From Thalassotalea euphylliae (GTDB lineage Bacteria; Pseudomonadota; Gammaproteobacteria; Enterobacterales; Alteromonadaceae), in contig NZ_QUOV01000001.1 in assembly GCF_003390395.1 (NCBI RefSeq), positions 3,224,001 to 3,288,000 on the forward strand: a DNA stretch of 64,000 nucleotides, written 5' to 3'. Below are positions 37,111 through 46,255 of this stretch, piece after piece (position 1 is the first letter of the stretch; the number at the start of each line of letters is the position of its first letter). The translations under genes and the position numbers were made by a program. The notes under the pieces were generated by a model, which had not been told where the DNA came from, did not search any database, and saw only the letters and a list, made by a program, of their open reading frames with translations.

Positions 37111-39453
37111 TTAATTTTTCGTTCTGCTTATATGGTATGGGGTATTCTCAATCCATTGCTCAAATACGTCAGCGGGTAATGGTTTACTGATGAAATATCC
37201 CTGTGCTAATTGGCACCCTTGCGCTTTTAACCACAGCAAGGCTGTTTCGTCTTCAATGCCTTCAGCCACCACAGAAAGCCCCATATTATGTGCAAGTTCT
37301 AAAGTTGACCGTACTATTATCTTATCACTTTCATCAGTTGAAAGGTGTTGAACAAATGACCGATCGATCTTTAATTCATGAACAGGCAAATGTTTTAGCT
37401 GTGCCAGCGATGAGTAACCCGTACCGTAATCATCTATTGATAGCTTAAAGCCGTGTTCACGCAAGTAACAAAGGATCTCTGTTGCTTTTTGTGCGTCTTC
37501 AACCACCGCCTCCTCAGTTACTTCCAAGGTAATTGCGTTGTCACATAGCTGGTGTTGCTCTTTAAGGCTGATAACATAATCAGGATAAGACTTGTCCATG
37601 ATATTAGCAGCAGAAATATTGATCGCGATATTGATATCAAAACCCATTTTTTGCCAGCTAACATACTGGCTTACTGCGGCATTCGTCACCCATCGTGTTA
37701 ACGCATCCATTTGCCCAGTTTTCTCAGCAATGCTAATAAAAGCATCCGGTGGAATCAGTCCTTTCTCTGGGTGCTGCCAACGCACTAAAGCTTCAACATG
37801 GCTTATTGTCATGTCAGAAAGCCTAAGCTTTGGTTGATAGAATAGCGTTAGTTCATCCTGCTCAATCGCTTGTTTTAAACTATTGGTTAGGAATAAGCGT
37901 TCAACAGCATGTTGGTCGAACTGCGGATCGTAGACTTGATAGGCTTGCTTATTCTTTTTGGCATGCTGCAAAGCGACATTAGACTTTTGCAGCAATTCAG
38001 TTTCATCGCCGCCATTATGCAATGAAGAAATCGCGACACCAACCGCAAATTGTAAATGCAAGCTTATGTTCTCGTATTGGCAACGAATAGTTAACTGAGC
38101 AAGCAATTGTTCAATCAGCGGCTCTACTTCTTGCATATCAGCTAACAATACAAAATTTTCACCGCCAAGATGGAAGCACGAAAGCCCTAACTGTGTTTTA
38201 ACTATGCGCTCAGCAACTTCATTAATCACCTCGTCCCCAACCTGATAACCCAAGGTATCGGTAATATCTTCTGCGCCCAAGTAGCAAAGCTGGATAACAA
38301 TAAAATCTTGCTGAGCTTGTTTACGCTTAGCTAATGATTTGAGTAACGAGTTGCGGTTCGGTAAGTGTGAAAGTGAATCGTGGAATGCTTGGAAGCTTAT
38401 CGTTTGCTCACGAGAAACAATGGCCTCAGTCATATGGTTAAATTCATCAGAGAGCTCTTTAAGCTCTTTACTACCATCAACCGCAACGCTTTTGTCGTAA
38501 TTCCCTTGTGATATTAATTTCACTTGGCTTACTAGCTGCGTAATCGGTTGGGTTAAGCCACGTGCAATTGCTACTGCGCCAATGACTGAAAGAGCAACTG
38601 TCAGTGCAATAAGCAGTGCTAAACGCAACCATTCAACACCGATACTTGCTAACAAGTCTGCTTTTGACTTATAAAGCACAGCATTAATATTGGAATCAAC
38701 CAACTGCCCTACTAGCACCTCTTCGTGGACATAAGCGCCATCGTCGTTTTTAAGAATATTGCCGATGCTAACTATGCCATCGCTCAATCGCTTGTATTGG
38801 TTGGCTGCAATCAGCTCTGAGCTTTCACCATCATTGAGCACAAACGCAATATTAACATCAGTAAGGTTCGCTAAATCTAGGGCGAGGTCTTCATCAATCA
38901 AATAACCAAAACCAATCCAACCGATATCGCGGCTACCACTTTTTATCGGTGCCAAGCTTAACTGATATAATCTATCGTTTAGCTTGATTAGCTGGGTATT
39001 GGCCTCGGCAAATAATTCTCGCTCTTGGCTAAAATACGCACCTTGCCCTTTACCAACAACAACACGTGTTTTGCCTTCAGGCGTTTTAAGGGTGACAAGT
39101 TGCGCAAACACTAACCCATCATTATCAATCGCCATCGCAAGATCACTATTAATGCGTTTTCTATGATTGTTAAGCGCAACTAAAAAGCTTTTGTTATCTT
39201 CTTGCAGGACTGATTTAAGGCCGTAGTCTTTAGCGGCTGTTTCAGCGAACGCTGATAAATAATAGCTACGATTGGTAAACTGGGTTTCAAAAACATCTTT
39301 TGCGTTGCTAAGACGATTTGTTAATTGGATGTCCTCAAGCTGTTTACTAGCTTGAAAGGTAGAAAAAAAGGATACCAGTTGAACAACCAAGAGCAAAAAT
39401 AGAAACAGACTTAAAATTTTGCTCTGAATGCTACGGATTTTAAAAAAAGACAT
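37111..39453 (-). CDS. Membrane c-di-GMP phosphodiesterase with degenerate GGDEF
   Basis: 780 aa. Domain order: transmembrane helix (about residues 12-30), a Cache-like periplasmic sensor of about 235 residues, a second helix (about 272-295), HAMP (about 296-350), GGDEF (about 355-515), EAL (about 525-770). The cyclase signature is GGENF rather than GGDEF, so synthesis is unlikely. The phosphodiesterase side looks intact: EALVRW, LEVTEEAVVED, DDYGTGYSSL, ELKIDRSFV and VVAEGIED. It lies 6 bases after the cupredoxin gene; the cupredoxin may feed a redox or metal signal to its periplasmic domain. Confidence 0.92.
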   Translation of the reverse strand: MSFFKIRSIQSKILSLFLFLLLVVQLVSFFSTFQASKQLEDIQLTNRLSNAKDVFETQFTNRSYYLSAFAETAAKDYGLKSVLQEDNKSFLVALNNHRKRINSDLAMAIDNDGLVFAQLVTLKTPEGKTRVVVGKGQGAYFSQERELFAEANTQLIKLNDRLYQLSLAPIKSGSRDIGWIGFGYLIDEDLALDLANLTDVNIAFVLNDGESSELIAANQYKRLSDGIVSIGNILKNDDGAYVHEEVLVGQLVDSNINAVLYKSKADLLASIGVEWLRLALLIALTVALSVIGAVAIARGLTQPITQLVSQVKLISQGNYDKSVAVDGSKELKELSDEFNHMTEAIVSREQTISFQAFHDSLSHLPNRNSLLKSLAKRKQAQQDFIVIQLCYLGAEDITDTLGYQVGDEVINEVAERIVKTQLGLSCFHLGGENFVLLADMQEVEPLIEQLLAQLTIRCQYENISLHLQFAVGVAISSLHNGGDETELLQKSNVALQHAKKNKQAYQVYDPQFDQHAVERLFLTNSLKQAIEQDELTLFYQPKLRLSDMTISHVEALVRWQHPEKGLIPPDAFISIAEKTGQMDALTRWVTNAAVSQYVSWQKMGFDINIAINISAANIMDKSYPDYVISLKEQHQLCDNAITLEVTEEAVVEDAQKATEILCYLREHGFKLSIDDYGTGYSSLAQLKHLPVHELKIDRSFVQHLSTDESDKIIVRSTLELAHNMGLSVVAEGIEDETALLWLKAQGCQLAQGYFISKPLPADVFEQWIENTPYHISRTKN

Positions 39454-39459
39454 ACGTGC

Positions 39460-40131
39460 TTAGTACTCTTCTAAAAAGTCAAACTCTTCTTGGTTCTCTT
39501 GCAATGGGATTGGCAAAAGTTTATCGGCTAATCGCACTTGATAAGTATTACTTAAGGTACTTTCATTAATCACGGTGATACTGCTTTGCTGGTGATTGTC
39601 ATTGTCTAGCTGCGGATGCCAAACAGACACTTGGTATTCCCCCTGATTAGCCAGCACAAAGCTAACAATTCCTTGGTCGTTAGTTTTTCCGAAATAAGGA
39701 GTATCGACCACTAGTGCATAGCCACTCATCCAATCGTGGATATTACATCCCATAGCGATTTCTTCTGTCGCCTGCATAGCTTCAGTATTTTTGCTTTTAC
39801 CCGCTTTTAATTTGAACTCAAAGCGGTTTTCACCCGAAACAGAGTAAATATGGTGGGTAATATCATCGCGATTACTAAACTGGATAGTTTGCCCTTTTTG
39901 CATCACGCTTAAATACGGTGCAAACTTTTTTCCTTTCTGGTCGACAATCAACTGCTCGGTATTAGCTGCTAAGCCTTCAATCCCGTTTGTTGGCGTGATA
40001 AAAACAACAATATCTTGTTGCGGTTGGCCACTTTTATTCAACACTTGTACATTGAAATCGTTTGCCCACAAAGGTGCTGAACTCAATGCGCAGGCAAAAA
40101 ATATAAATAATCTATTCAATTCAAATTCCAC
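39460..40131 (-). CDS. Secreted cupredoxin-like protein (methylamine-utilisation type)
   Basis: 223 aa. A signal peptide (ending LWAND, about residue 24) sends it to the periplasm. The cupredoxin fold shows a type-1 copper ligand set: His in DDITHHIYS (residue 93/94), then Cys129, His132 and Met135 in MGCNIHDWMSGY. A second beta domain with an incomplete carboxypeptidase-regulatory look (about 145-205) precedes an acidic tail. The start is GTG at 40131. It is first in an operon with an EAL phosphodiesterase and an outer-membrane protein. Copper binding is inferred from the ligands. Confidence 0.85.
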   Translation of the reverse strand: MEFELNRLFIFFACALSSAPLWANDFNVQVLNKSGQPQQDIVVFITPTNGIEGLAANTEQLIVDQKGKKFAPYLSVMQKGQTIQFSNRDDITHHIYSVSGENRFEFKLKAGKSKNTEAMQATEEIAMGCNIHDWMSGYALVVDTPYFGKTNDQGIVSFVLANQGEYQVSVWHPQLDNDNHQQSSITVINESTLSNTYQVRLADKLLPIPLQENQEEFDFLEEY

Positions 40132-40359
40132 TATGTTAATTAGCGACTACGGAGAATAGTTAATGCTACCGATTATGCTCAACAGAAAAAGGTGAGCTAA
40201 TGTCAGCACTATAACAGCTAATCTAGTCGCTAGCAGTTAAACCTTAGATGTAATATGAGCGGATAATCAAGAAAAAACTTCTAAAATTTAATCAATTAAC
40301 TAAAGTTTTAAATACACCAACACTTATCAGACCAGCTTACAGGGCAATTAAATTGCGAA

Positions 40360-40392
40360 CTGTATTAAAATGTTATTAACATTTTAATACAG
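40360..40392. repeat. 33-bp perfect palindrome upstream of the cupredoxin operon
   Basis: CTGTATTAAAATGTTA, a central T, then TAACATTTTAATACAG: 16-bp arms, all paired. It lies about 230 bases upstream of the cupredoxin start and beyond the receptor's terminator. A dimeric-repressor operator is plausible; a second terminator is less likely because no T-run follows. Confidence 0.6.
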
Positions 40393-40413
40393 TAGTTAAT
40401 GTACAGAAAATAT

Positions 40414-40437
40414 AAAAGGGAGCGAATGCTCCCTTTT
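40414..40437 (-). terminator. Terminator of the TonB-dependent receptor gene
   Basis: AAAAGGGAGC and GCTCCCTTTT pair around a 4-nt loop, with four T on both strands. Confidence 0.8.
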
Positions 40438-40489
40438 GTTTTTTTACGATTGAGCTATTACTCAACCATATGCTCAGCTAATGCTAGTA

Positions 40490-43165
40490 TTAAAATTCTA
40501 TTGCCACTCGTGCATACAACTGGCGACCTCGTGGGTCGTGCACTTTTGAGTCAAAGCCAGAGTTAGTAAATACTTGCGGTGGATCTTGATCAGTAATATT
40601 TGTACCACCTAGTGTTAACACATAGCTGTTTTCGGTATCAAACATGGCACCAAGGTTTACGTTATATTGAAAATCGACGGTTACGTGGCTATCGATCTCT
40701 CTGAAGCCATCTGGACAGCCATCAGCCAGTGCACTGCCGTCAGCACAGTTTTGATCGTCATCGTAACTATCAATGTAACGGACAAATAAGTTAGCTGAAT
40801 GATTCTCAACCGCCCAGTTCAAGCCAAAGTTCATTCTCAGTTCAGGCGTTGATACACCAATATTGCCGAAGTTCCTAAAACCTACGCCATCAATGCGACC
40901 AGCTTGTGGATCGTCTAGGTCATAGTCAAGAATGTAGGTAGCATTAAGACTTGGTGTTAGCTGACCAAAATCAGTGTCAATGCGGTAGCTACTGACTAAA
41001 TCTAAACCTGCGGTTTCTAGCGACGTAGCATTCACATACGTCGTATTGACTTGCAGTAAAGGACCATTGAGAGGGTCACCAGCCCTAATAACGCGGCTTG
41101 TATCTTGTGGGTCTGCATTTAATATTGCTTGGAAGTTTTCTTGGATAATTAAATCCTCGAACTCAAAATTCCAGTAGTCAATTTCTATTGAGAAATCATC
41201 AACTGGCTCTAGTGAGAAACCAAGGTTATATGCAGTAGACTCTTCCGGCTTCAAATCCTCATTACCACTTGCTCGAGCCGCAGCGAAAGCCGTTGCACCA
41301 GTAAGTGGGTCAACCATTTGGTTTAATGAAGTTGCACCGCCGTCACGTTGGAAAATAGAAGGCGCACGGAAAGACGTTGAATACGAACCACGTAACGAGA
41401 AGCTTTCATTAACTCGCCATGAAGCAGCAACCTTCGGGTCAACCGTATCACCAGTGCTTCCGCCGTAGTCTTCATAACGAACAGCAAGTTGCACGTCTAA
41501 ATCTTCAGTAAGTGGTAATGCCACTTCAGCAAACGCAGCCCAAGTATCTTGATCACCTTTTACATCAGGGTTACCAATAACAAATGAGAATCTATCTTGG
41601 TTAGATAAAGCGTCGTAATCTTGCGTTAGATCTTGATAGCGGTACTGAATACCAAACGCGATACCAGCAGCACCGGCATCCATTTCAAATAAGTCAGTTG
41701 AAATTAATGCTTCAGCAACTTCAAGGTTAGATTCAGAATCAATTTGTTGTTGTGCAGTAAATGAATCAATTACGTTTTGCGAATTAGGCAACACGGTATA
41801 AGAAGTGGCAAACGGGTTGAAGTATTCACAAGGACCTACACCTGCACTACCAGTAAATGGGTCACAACCTTGCCCCCCAAAACCATTTAACGCATTTTGA
41901 AACTCCTGCGCTAGCGTGTCGTTAACAGTGAACAAAAAGTCATTACGCGCTGCCGTATAACTCAACTCCCAAAAACCATCTTCTAACTCACCCGTCAAAG
42001 TCGTGCTAAAGCGTGCCGTGTCGGATTCTGTGTTAGCGGGGTCGCCAGGTGCACCAAAGCCGATAGCTCGACCAAAGAAAGATACCGGAGCCCCAAAAAC
42101 GTTACTGGGGTGATCTGCTGGTACCGTCGGGAAAGTTAGTATAGGGAACGATGGAGAGCCACCACGTTCAGCTCTGTTGCGCGCATAGCTGACCTCAGTT
42201 GTCCATTTGATGTCATCAGAAAACTCTTTAGTGGCTTTAAAATAAGAAGATACACGCGATTCATCCGCAACGTATGAATAGGTTCTTACGAAGTCAAAAC
42301 CACAAAAACCAATATCTAGCCCAGGAACCGTACCTGAAGGAGCCAATAATTGCGGGAAGCCGCCAAATTCAGAACAGCCAGTTGGATCAATAAATGGCGT
42401 CGCGCCAAGGAAGAACGAACCAGGGTTACCTAGCGCACTGATGTCATCTTCAATCCGGCTTAGCCTGCGATCAGTCAGAAACATCGGTGAGCGGTTAGTA
42501 TAGCTTACTGCCGCCATCAAGCTGCTGTCATCACCTACCGTACCCCATAAGCCTTGAATAACATATTCTTTGTTGTCACCGTACTTACCGTCTTGATATT
42601 CGGCCGTAACTTTAACGCCCTCGTAGTCATTTTTGGTAATGAAGTTCACTACACCAGCAACCGCATCAGAGCCATAAAGTGCGGAAGCACCATCTTTTAC
42701 GATCTCCATACGACCAATAGCAATCATAGGAACAAGTGAGCTGGTATCAACAAAATTCACACCGCCATTGTTGGGCTGCGCTGTAACTACTTGTCGTTTG
42801 TTGTTAAGCAATACGAGTGTTGACGCTACACCAAGCCCCCTAAGGTTAATATTCGATGTACCGGCTGTTGCGTTTTGCGTGAAAGCGTCAGGGTTGTTTT
42901 CTGCCCCCGTGTTAATCGTTAAGGTTTGTGTGATATCACTGATGTTTTTCGCCCCTAGCGCATCAATTGCAACACTGTCGACAACAGCCAAAGGAGAAGG
43001 TGATTCGAAGTTTTCACTGCGACGGACAAAACTACCGGTAACAAGAATAAGTTCAACTTCTTGTTCATCGGCACTAGTTTCTTGTTGAGCGTAAACTATT
43101 TGGGTCGGCAACAGGGTTGCAGCCACTATTGCACTAATAGCGCTTATTTTAGTTTTTAGTTCCAT
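40490..43165 (-). CDS. TonB-dependent outer-membrane receptor
   Basis: 891 aa. The signal peptide ends VYAQQETSADEQ. The TonB-box region is near LILVTGSFVRR. The plug domain (about 45-175) has LRGLGVASTLVLLNNKR and IGRMEIVKDGASALYGSDAVAGVVNF. A 22-strand barrel follows, with a typical RGSYSTSFRAPSIFQRD mid-segment and a terminal phenylalanine (ARVAIEF). It belongs to the large-barrel class common in marine Alteromonadales for oligosaccharide, peptide or other organic substrates; no siderophore or vitamin signature is visible. No transporter or enzyme cluster is adjacent, so the substrate is unknown. Confidence 0.93.
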   Translation of the reverse strand: MELKTKISAISAIVAATLLPTQIVYAQQETSADEQEVELILVTGSFVRRSENFESPSPLAVVDSVAIDALGAKNISDITQTLTINTGAENNPDAFTQNATAGTSNINLRGLGVASTLVLLNNKRQVVTAQPNNGGVNFVDTSSLVPMIAIGRMEIVKDGASALYGSDAVAGVVNFITKNDYEGVKVTAEYQDGKYGDNKEYVIQGLWGTVGDDSSLMAAVSYTNRSPMFLTDRRLSRIEDDISALGNPGSFFLGATPFIDPTGCSEFGGFPQLLAPSGTVPGLDIGFCGFDFVRTYSYVADESRVSSYFKATKEFSDDIKWTTEVSYARNRAERGGSPSFPILTFPTVPADHPSNVFGAPVSFFGRAIGFGAPGDPANTESDTARFSTTLTGELEDGFWELSYTAARNDFLFTVNDTLAQEFQNALNGFGGQGCDPFTGSAGVGPCEYFNPFATSYTVLPNSQNVIDSFTAQQQIDSESNLEVAEALISTDLFEMDAGAAGIAFGIQYRYQDLTQDYDALSNQDRFSFVIGNPDVKGDQDTWAAFAEVALPLTEDLDVQLAVRYEDYGGSTGDTVDPKVAASWRVNESFSLRGSYSTSFRAPSIFQRDGGATSLNQMVDPLTGATAFAAARASGNEDLKPEESTAYNLGFSLEPVDDFSIEIDYWNFEFEDLIIQENFQAILNADPQDTSRVIRAGDPLNGPLLQVNTTYVNATSLETAGLDLVSSYRIDTDFGQLTPSLNATYILDYDLDDPQAGRIDGVGFRNFGNIGVSTPELRMNFGLNWAVENHSANLFVRYIDSYDDDQNCADGSALADGCPDGFREIDSHVTVDFQYNVNLGAMFDTENSYVLTLGGTNITDQDPPQVFTNSGFDSKVHDPRGRQLYARVAIEF

Positions 43166-44030
43166 GTAGACACCTGAATGTTGTTGTTATAATTAGCCAT
43201 GGCGTCTTGTTTTGTCATATTTATAATTGAAAACGCACAGCTAGTTAAAATATAGACACGTGCGCCAGATTGTTCAAACTGTAACTTTCTTAAAAAACAG
43301 ATAGATACGTGATATTTTTGAAGTATTTATTCTATTTTTATCATGCCAATTCTCAAATCCAAATGTGTCATTTTTTGTACAAAACAAGCATCACAGTGTT
43401 TATTTATTCACCAACCCCTTGAGTAATAAAGGATAGGTGAAACTGGGTGCATTGCTGATCACGATTAAAATTCTGGTTAAAGCATGAGCTAACATTAACA
43501 CTCAAGCAGGTTAACCATAACTAAACACAATAACGAACATTCATAGTTTTTATCTAAAAACACAAAGCTAGAGCTAGCTTGAGCTGTAGAAGAGAATTTA
43601 AAAGCTTTTTAAATCGTCACTCTAAATAATTCACGTGAATTTACGAGTATAAATAGCCTTTATAACTTCGACAAATTTAAAGCTTTGGCTGGAGCGACAG
43701 CAGTTGCCATTTAGGAGGCAATATTTATGCGCTTTTAATAGACAGTTTTTCAGGGGTTAGACATTGGTTAGTGAAAACAATAAAGCGAGTGAACAAAAAA
43801 AGGCGGGGTATTGCCATTCAGTCTTTGAACATTCGCGGTTCTTTAAGATTCGCGGTTACAAGTCCTGCGGCAATCGATAATATAAGAGAATAAAGCAATC
43901 AAGAGCAGGCGCTGTTGGTTAATATAAATATTTACCAACAGCGCCAGTTTAGGCTGAATAAGCTAGCACTGATAAAACGCTTCCATGCGTCGCAAAATAA
44001 GGCAAAGCAAAGCAGCGCATTAAAACTAGG
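43166..44030. other. Gene-free 865 bases between minE and the TonB receptor
   Basis: AT-rich with no supported coding frame; the only translation-start-like site (AGGAGG, about 43713) leads to a 3-codon frame. It carries a 38-bp near-perfect palindrome (43908-43945), a direct repeat ATTCGCGGTT (about 43831 and 43848), and a weaker copy of the motif pair found at 14203-14244. Possibly an RNA or a decayed repeat. Confidence 0.45.
43858..43945. repeat. Structured repeat with 38-bp palindrome downstream of minE
   Basis: GGCGCTGTTGGTTAATAT (43908-43925) pairs with ATATTTACCAACAGCGCC (43928-43945) with one mismatch. Upstream, GTCCTGCGGCAA (43862-43873) and CAGGCGCTG (43906-43914) echo the motif pair at 14205-14244. 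No T-run follows on either strand. Both copies sit 100-190 bases after the 3' end of a minus-strand gene. Confidence 0.5.
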
Positions 44031-44294
44031 CTAGTTTTTTTCAGGCAATGTAACGTTGAGTTCCAGTACTGCTAGATCATCGTCTTTTTGTTCCAGCTGA
44101 ACAGACACTTGATCAGAGTTAATGCTTGGCACATATTTGCTGATCACTTCAATAATATCACGCTTCATTTGCGGCAGATAATCAGGGCCAGAGCGGGCAT
44201 TTCGCTCATGTGCAACAATAATTTGCAGGCGCTCTTTAGCTAGCGACGCTGAAGTTTTCTTTGACGAACGAAAATAATCTAATAAAGCCATCAC
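44031..44294 (-). CDS. minE: Cell-division topological factor MinE
   Basis: 87 aa, the normal size. The membrane-targeting/anti-MinCD N-terminus is [23 protein letters not shown], followed by [23 protein letters not shown] and a beta-rich dimerisation C-terminus. It stimulates MinD ATPase and drives pole-to-pole oscillation so division is confined to mid-cell. It starts directly after the minD stop and ends the minCDE operon. Confidence 0.97.
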   Translation of the reverse strand: MMALLDYFRSSKKTSASLAKERLQIIVAHERNARSGPDYLPQMKRDIIEVISKYVPSINSDQVSVQLEQKDDDLAVLELNVTLPEKN

Positions 44295-45101
44295 TTAACT
44301 CCCAAATAAGCGGTTTAATAATCCTTTTTTCTTCGCCGTTAAGAAGCGAAAATCAACTTTCTCACCAAGTAATCTTTCAACTGCATCAATGTAGGCTTGG
44401 CCAGCATCACTTTGCTCATCCAAGATGACTGGTTGTCCGGCATTTGAAGCACTAAGCACAGCTTTAGACTCAGGAATAACCCCAATGAGCTCAATCGCTA
44501 AAATTTCTTTTACGTCTTCAACACTTAGCATTTCCCCCATATCAACGCGCTCTGGATTGTAACGGGTTAATAATAGATGCTCAGGAATACTGCTACCTTG
44601 CTCAGCATGGCGCGACTTACTTTGCAAAATACCTAGAATACGGTCTGAGTCACGCACTGATGATACTTCTGGATTTGTAACCACAATTGCCTCATCGGCA
44701 AAATAAAGCGCCATTTGCGCGCCAGCTTCAATACCCGCTGGCGAATCACATAGAATGTAATCAAAATCTTTGCTTAAGTCGTCTAGCACCTTGCCAACGC
44801 CTTCTTTAGTCAACGCATCTTTATCACGCGTTTGTGACGCAGGTAAGATATAAAGGTTTTCCACGCGCTTATCTTTGATTAACGCTTGGTTTAAGTTAGC
44901 TTCACCATTGATAACGTTAACAAAGTCATAAACTACGCGACGCTCAACGCCCATAATCAAATCAAGATTACGGAGGCCGATATCAAAATCTAGAATAACG
45001 GTTTTTTTCCCCTTTAACGCCAAACCAGTGCCAATTGCCGCACTTGACGTAGTTTTACCAACACCACCTTTACCTGATGTCACTACAATAATTTTTGCCA
45101 T
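44295..45101 (-). CDS. minD: Septum-site-determining ATPase MinD
   Basis: 268 aa. The deviant Walker A GKGGVGKTT is at residues 10-18, switch motifs at VILDFDIGLRNLDLIMG and LCDSPAGIEAGA, and the amphipathic membrane-targeting helix at the C-terminus (AKKKGLLNRLFGS). It binds ATP, dimerises on the membrane and recruits MinC or MinE. Middle gene of minCDE. Confidence 0.98.
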   Translation of the reverse strand: MAKIIVVTSGKGGVGKTTSSAAIGTGLALKGKKTVILDFDIGLRNLDLIMGVERRVVYDFVNVINGEANLNQALIKDKRVENLYILPASQTRDKDALTKEGVGKVLDDLSKDFDYILCDSPAGIEAGAQMALYFADEAIVVTNPEVSSVRDSDRILGILQSKSRHAEQGSSIPEHLLLTRYNPERVDMGEMLSVEDVKEILAIELIGVIPESKAVLSASNAGQPVILDEQSDAGQAYIDAVERLLGEKVDFRFLTAKKKGLLNRLFGS

Positions 45102-45113
45102 ACAGCTCTTCCT

Positions 45114-45854
45114 TTATTTTAAATCTTCTACGGTTAACTGATCATCAACTAATCTAACGCTTGCCGCTTTTGCCCATGCTTTCTCTTGCAAGGAATCACT
45201 TAACCAGTAATTACCATTGATTGACACCAACTCAGCTTGCAAATTGCTACAGTAAATTCTGGCTGTCTTATCGCCTTTAGCGCCTGCAATGGCTCGTCCT
45301 CTGAGCGTGCCATAGATGTGAATATTGCCGTCGGCAATAACTTCTGCGCCAGCACTAACCTGACCTTTAATTATCAAGTCGGTATCTTTTGCATAAATTT
45401 GCTGACCAGAGCGAATAGTGTGCTCAATTACTTTGGCAGGCTGAAATACCGGCTTTTCAACGAGCTTTTCTACTGTTTTTTCGACAACTTTTTCCACAAT
45501 TTTCTCAGGTTTAGCCGCCACATTTGGCTTTGCTGTACCCGCTTTATCTTGGCTATGAGCGACAACCGCCAATCCTGCTTCTTTCGCAGCTTCCTTCTGT
45601 GCCTTACTGCCACCGCTAATACCAACGAAAATAAAATCGTGACGCTCAACCACGGCTTTAACTGCAGCGAAGTCGATAACGCTTTCTGCCAGTGCGGCTA
45701 TATTAATGATTAAGGGAGCTCGGTAGAAAAACCCTGGGGCTTGTTCAACTTTGGCTTTTAGCCAAGCTGACAACTTATTTAAATCATATTCAGTCATCTG
45801 CAGCGCAGATAATGTAAATAAGCTACCTTTGAGTTCAAACTCAGCTTGCGACAT
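45114..45854 (-). CDS. minC: Septum-site inhibitor MinC
   Basis: 246 aa. N-terminal FtsZ-inhibiting domain (about 1-105), a linker with repeated VEKxVEKxVEK charged repeats (about 120-140), and a C-terminal beta-helix that binds MinD (about 145-240, containing GQVSAGAEVIADGNIHIYG and LRGRAIAGAKGD). First gene of the operon. The regular EKxVEK linker may be expandable by slippage. Confidence 0.95.
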   Translation of the reverse strand: MSQAEFELKGSLFTLSALQMTEYDLNKLSAWLKAKVEQAPGFFYRAPLIINIAALAESVIDFAAVKAVVERHDFIFVGISGGSKAQKEAAKEAGLAVVAHSQDKAGTAKPNVAAKPEKIVEKVVEKTVEKLVEKPVFQPAKVIEHTIRSGQQIYAKDTDLIIKGQVSAGAEVIADGNIHIYGTLRGRAIAGAKGDKTARIYCSNLQAELVSINGNYWLSDSLQEKAWAKAASVRLVDDQLTVEDLK

Positions 45855-46255
45855 AAACTAGAAAACTCCAACAACCTAACAACCAGATGTCAAAAACTGA
45901 TCTAAACGAATGCCTTAATAAATCCATCTAGCGGTAAGCTATGTATCAAGGCTTGTGAATAATGAAATGGTATAGTCAGCGATCTGCGATAGCAAGTAAA
46001 AATAGCGCCTTGAGCAGTGTAATCGACAAAATTTGGCAAAGAACAGGGAGCCACTTGAAAAATCATCGCGTAAGTCAAACCAAAGTAGGTTTAAGGTTTA
46101 GCTAAACCATAACAGTAAATGGTTCGTACTCACCTCTAATACACCTTTCGTGTACCTCTCGTACATTAGAATAATTCGACTGAAGTGGCCTGCTAGGATA
46201 TAAATAAGCGCAATAACTCAAAGACTACAATACGTTTAATTAAACTCTGCCCTCT
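45855..46255. other. Divergent intergenic region minC / xdhC-like
   Basis: About 400 bases between divergent genes. A small inverted repeat GGTTTA...TAAACC occurs near 46090-46110. I see no clear promoter or operator and no coding frame. Confidence 0.4.

Larger units (their letters stand above)
40132..40489. other. Intergenic region TonB receptor to cupredoxin operon
   Basis: About 360 bases. It contains the receptor's terminator (40414-40437) and a 33-bp perfect palindrome (40360-40392) that may serve the cupredoxin operon. No coding frame. Confidence 0.5.

Noticed and set aside
43713-43740. AGGAGG followed by ATG in the 865-base gap
   Set aside because: The frame closes after three codons, so it is not a gene.
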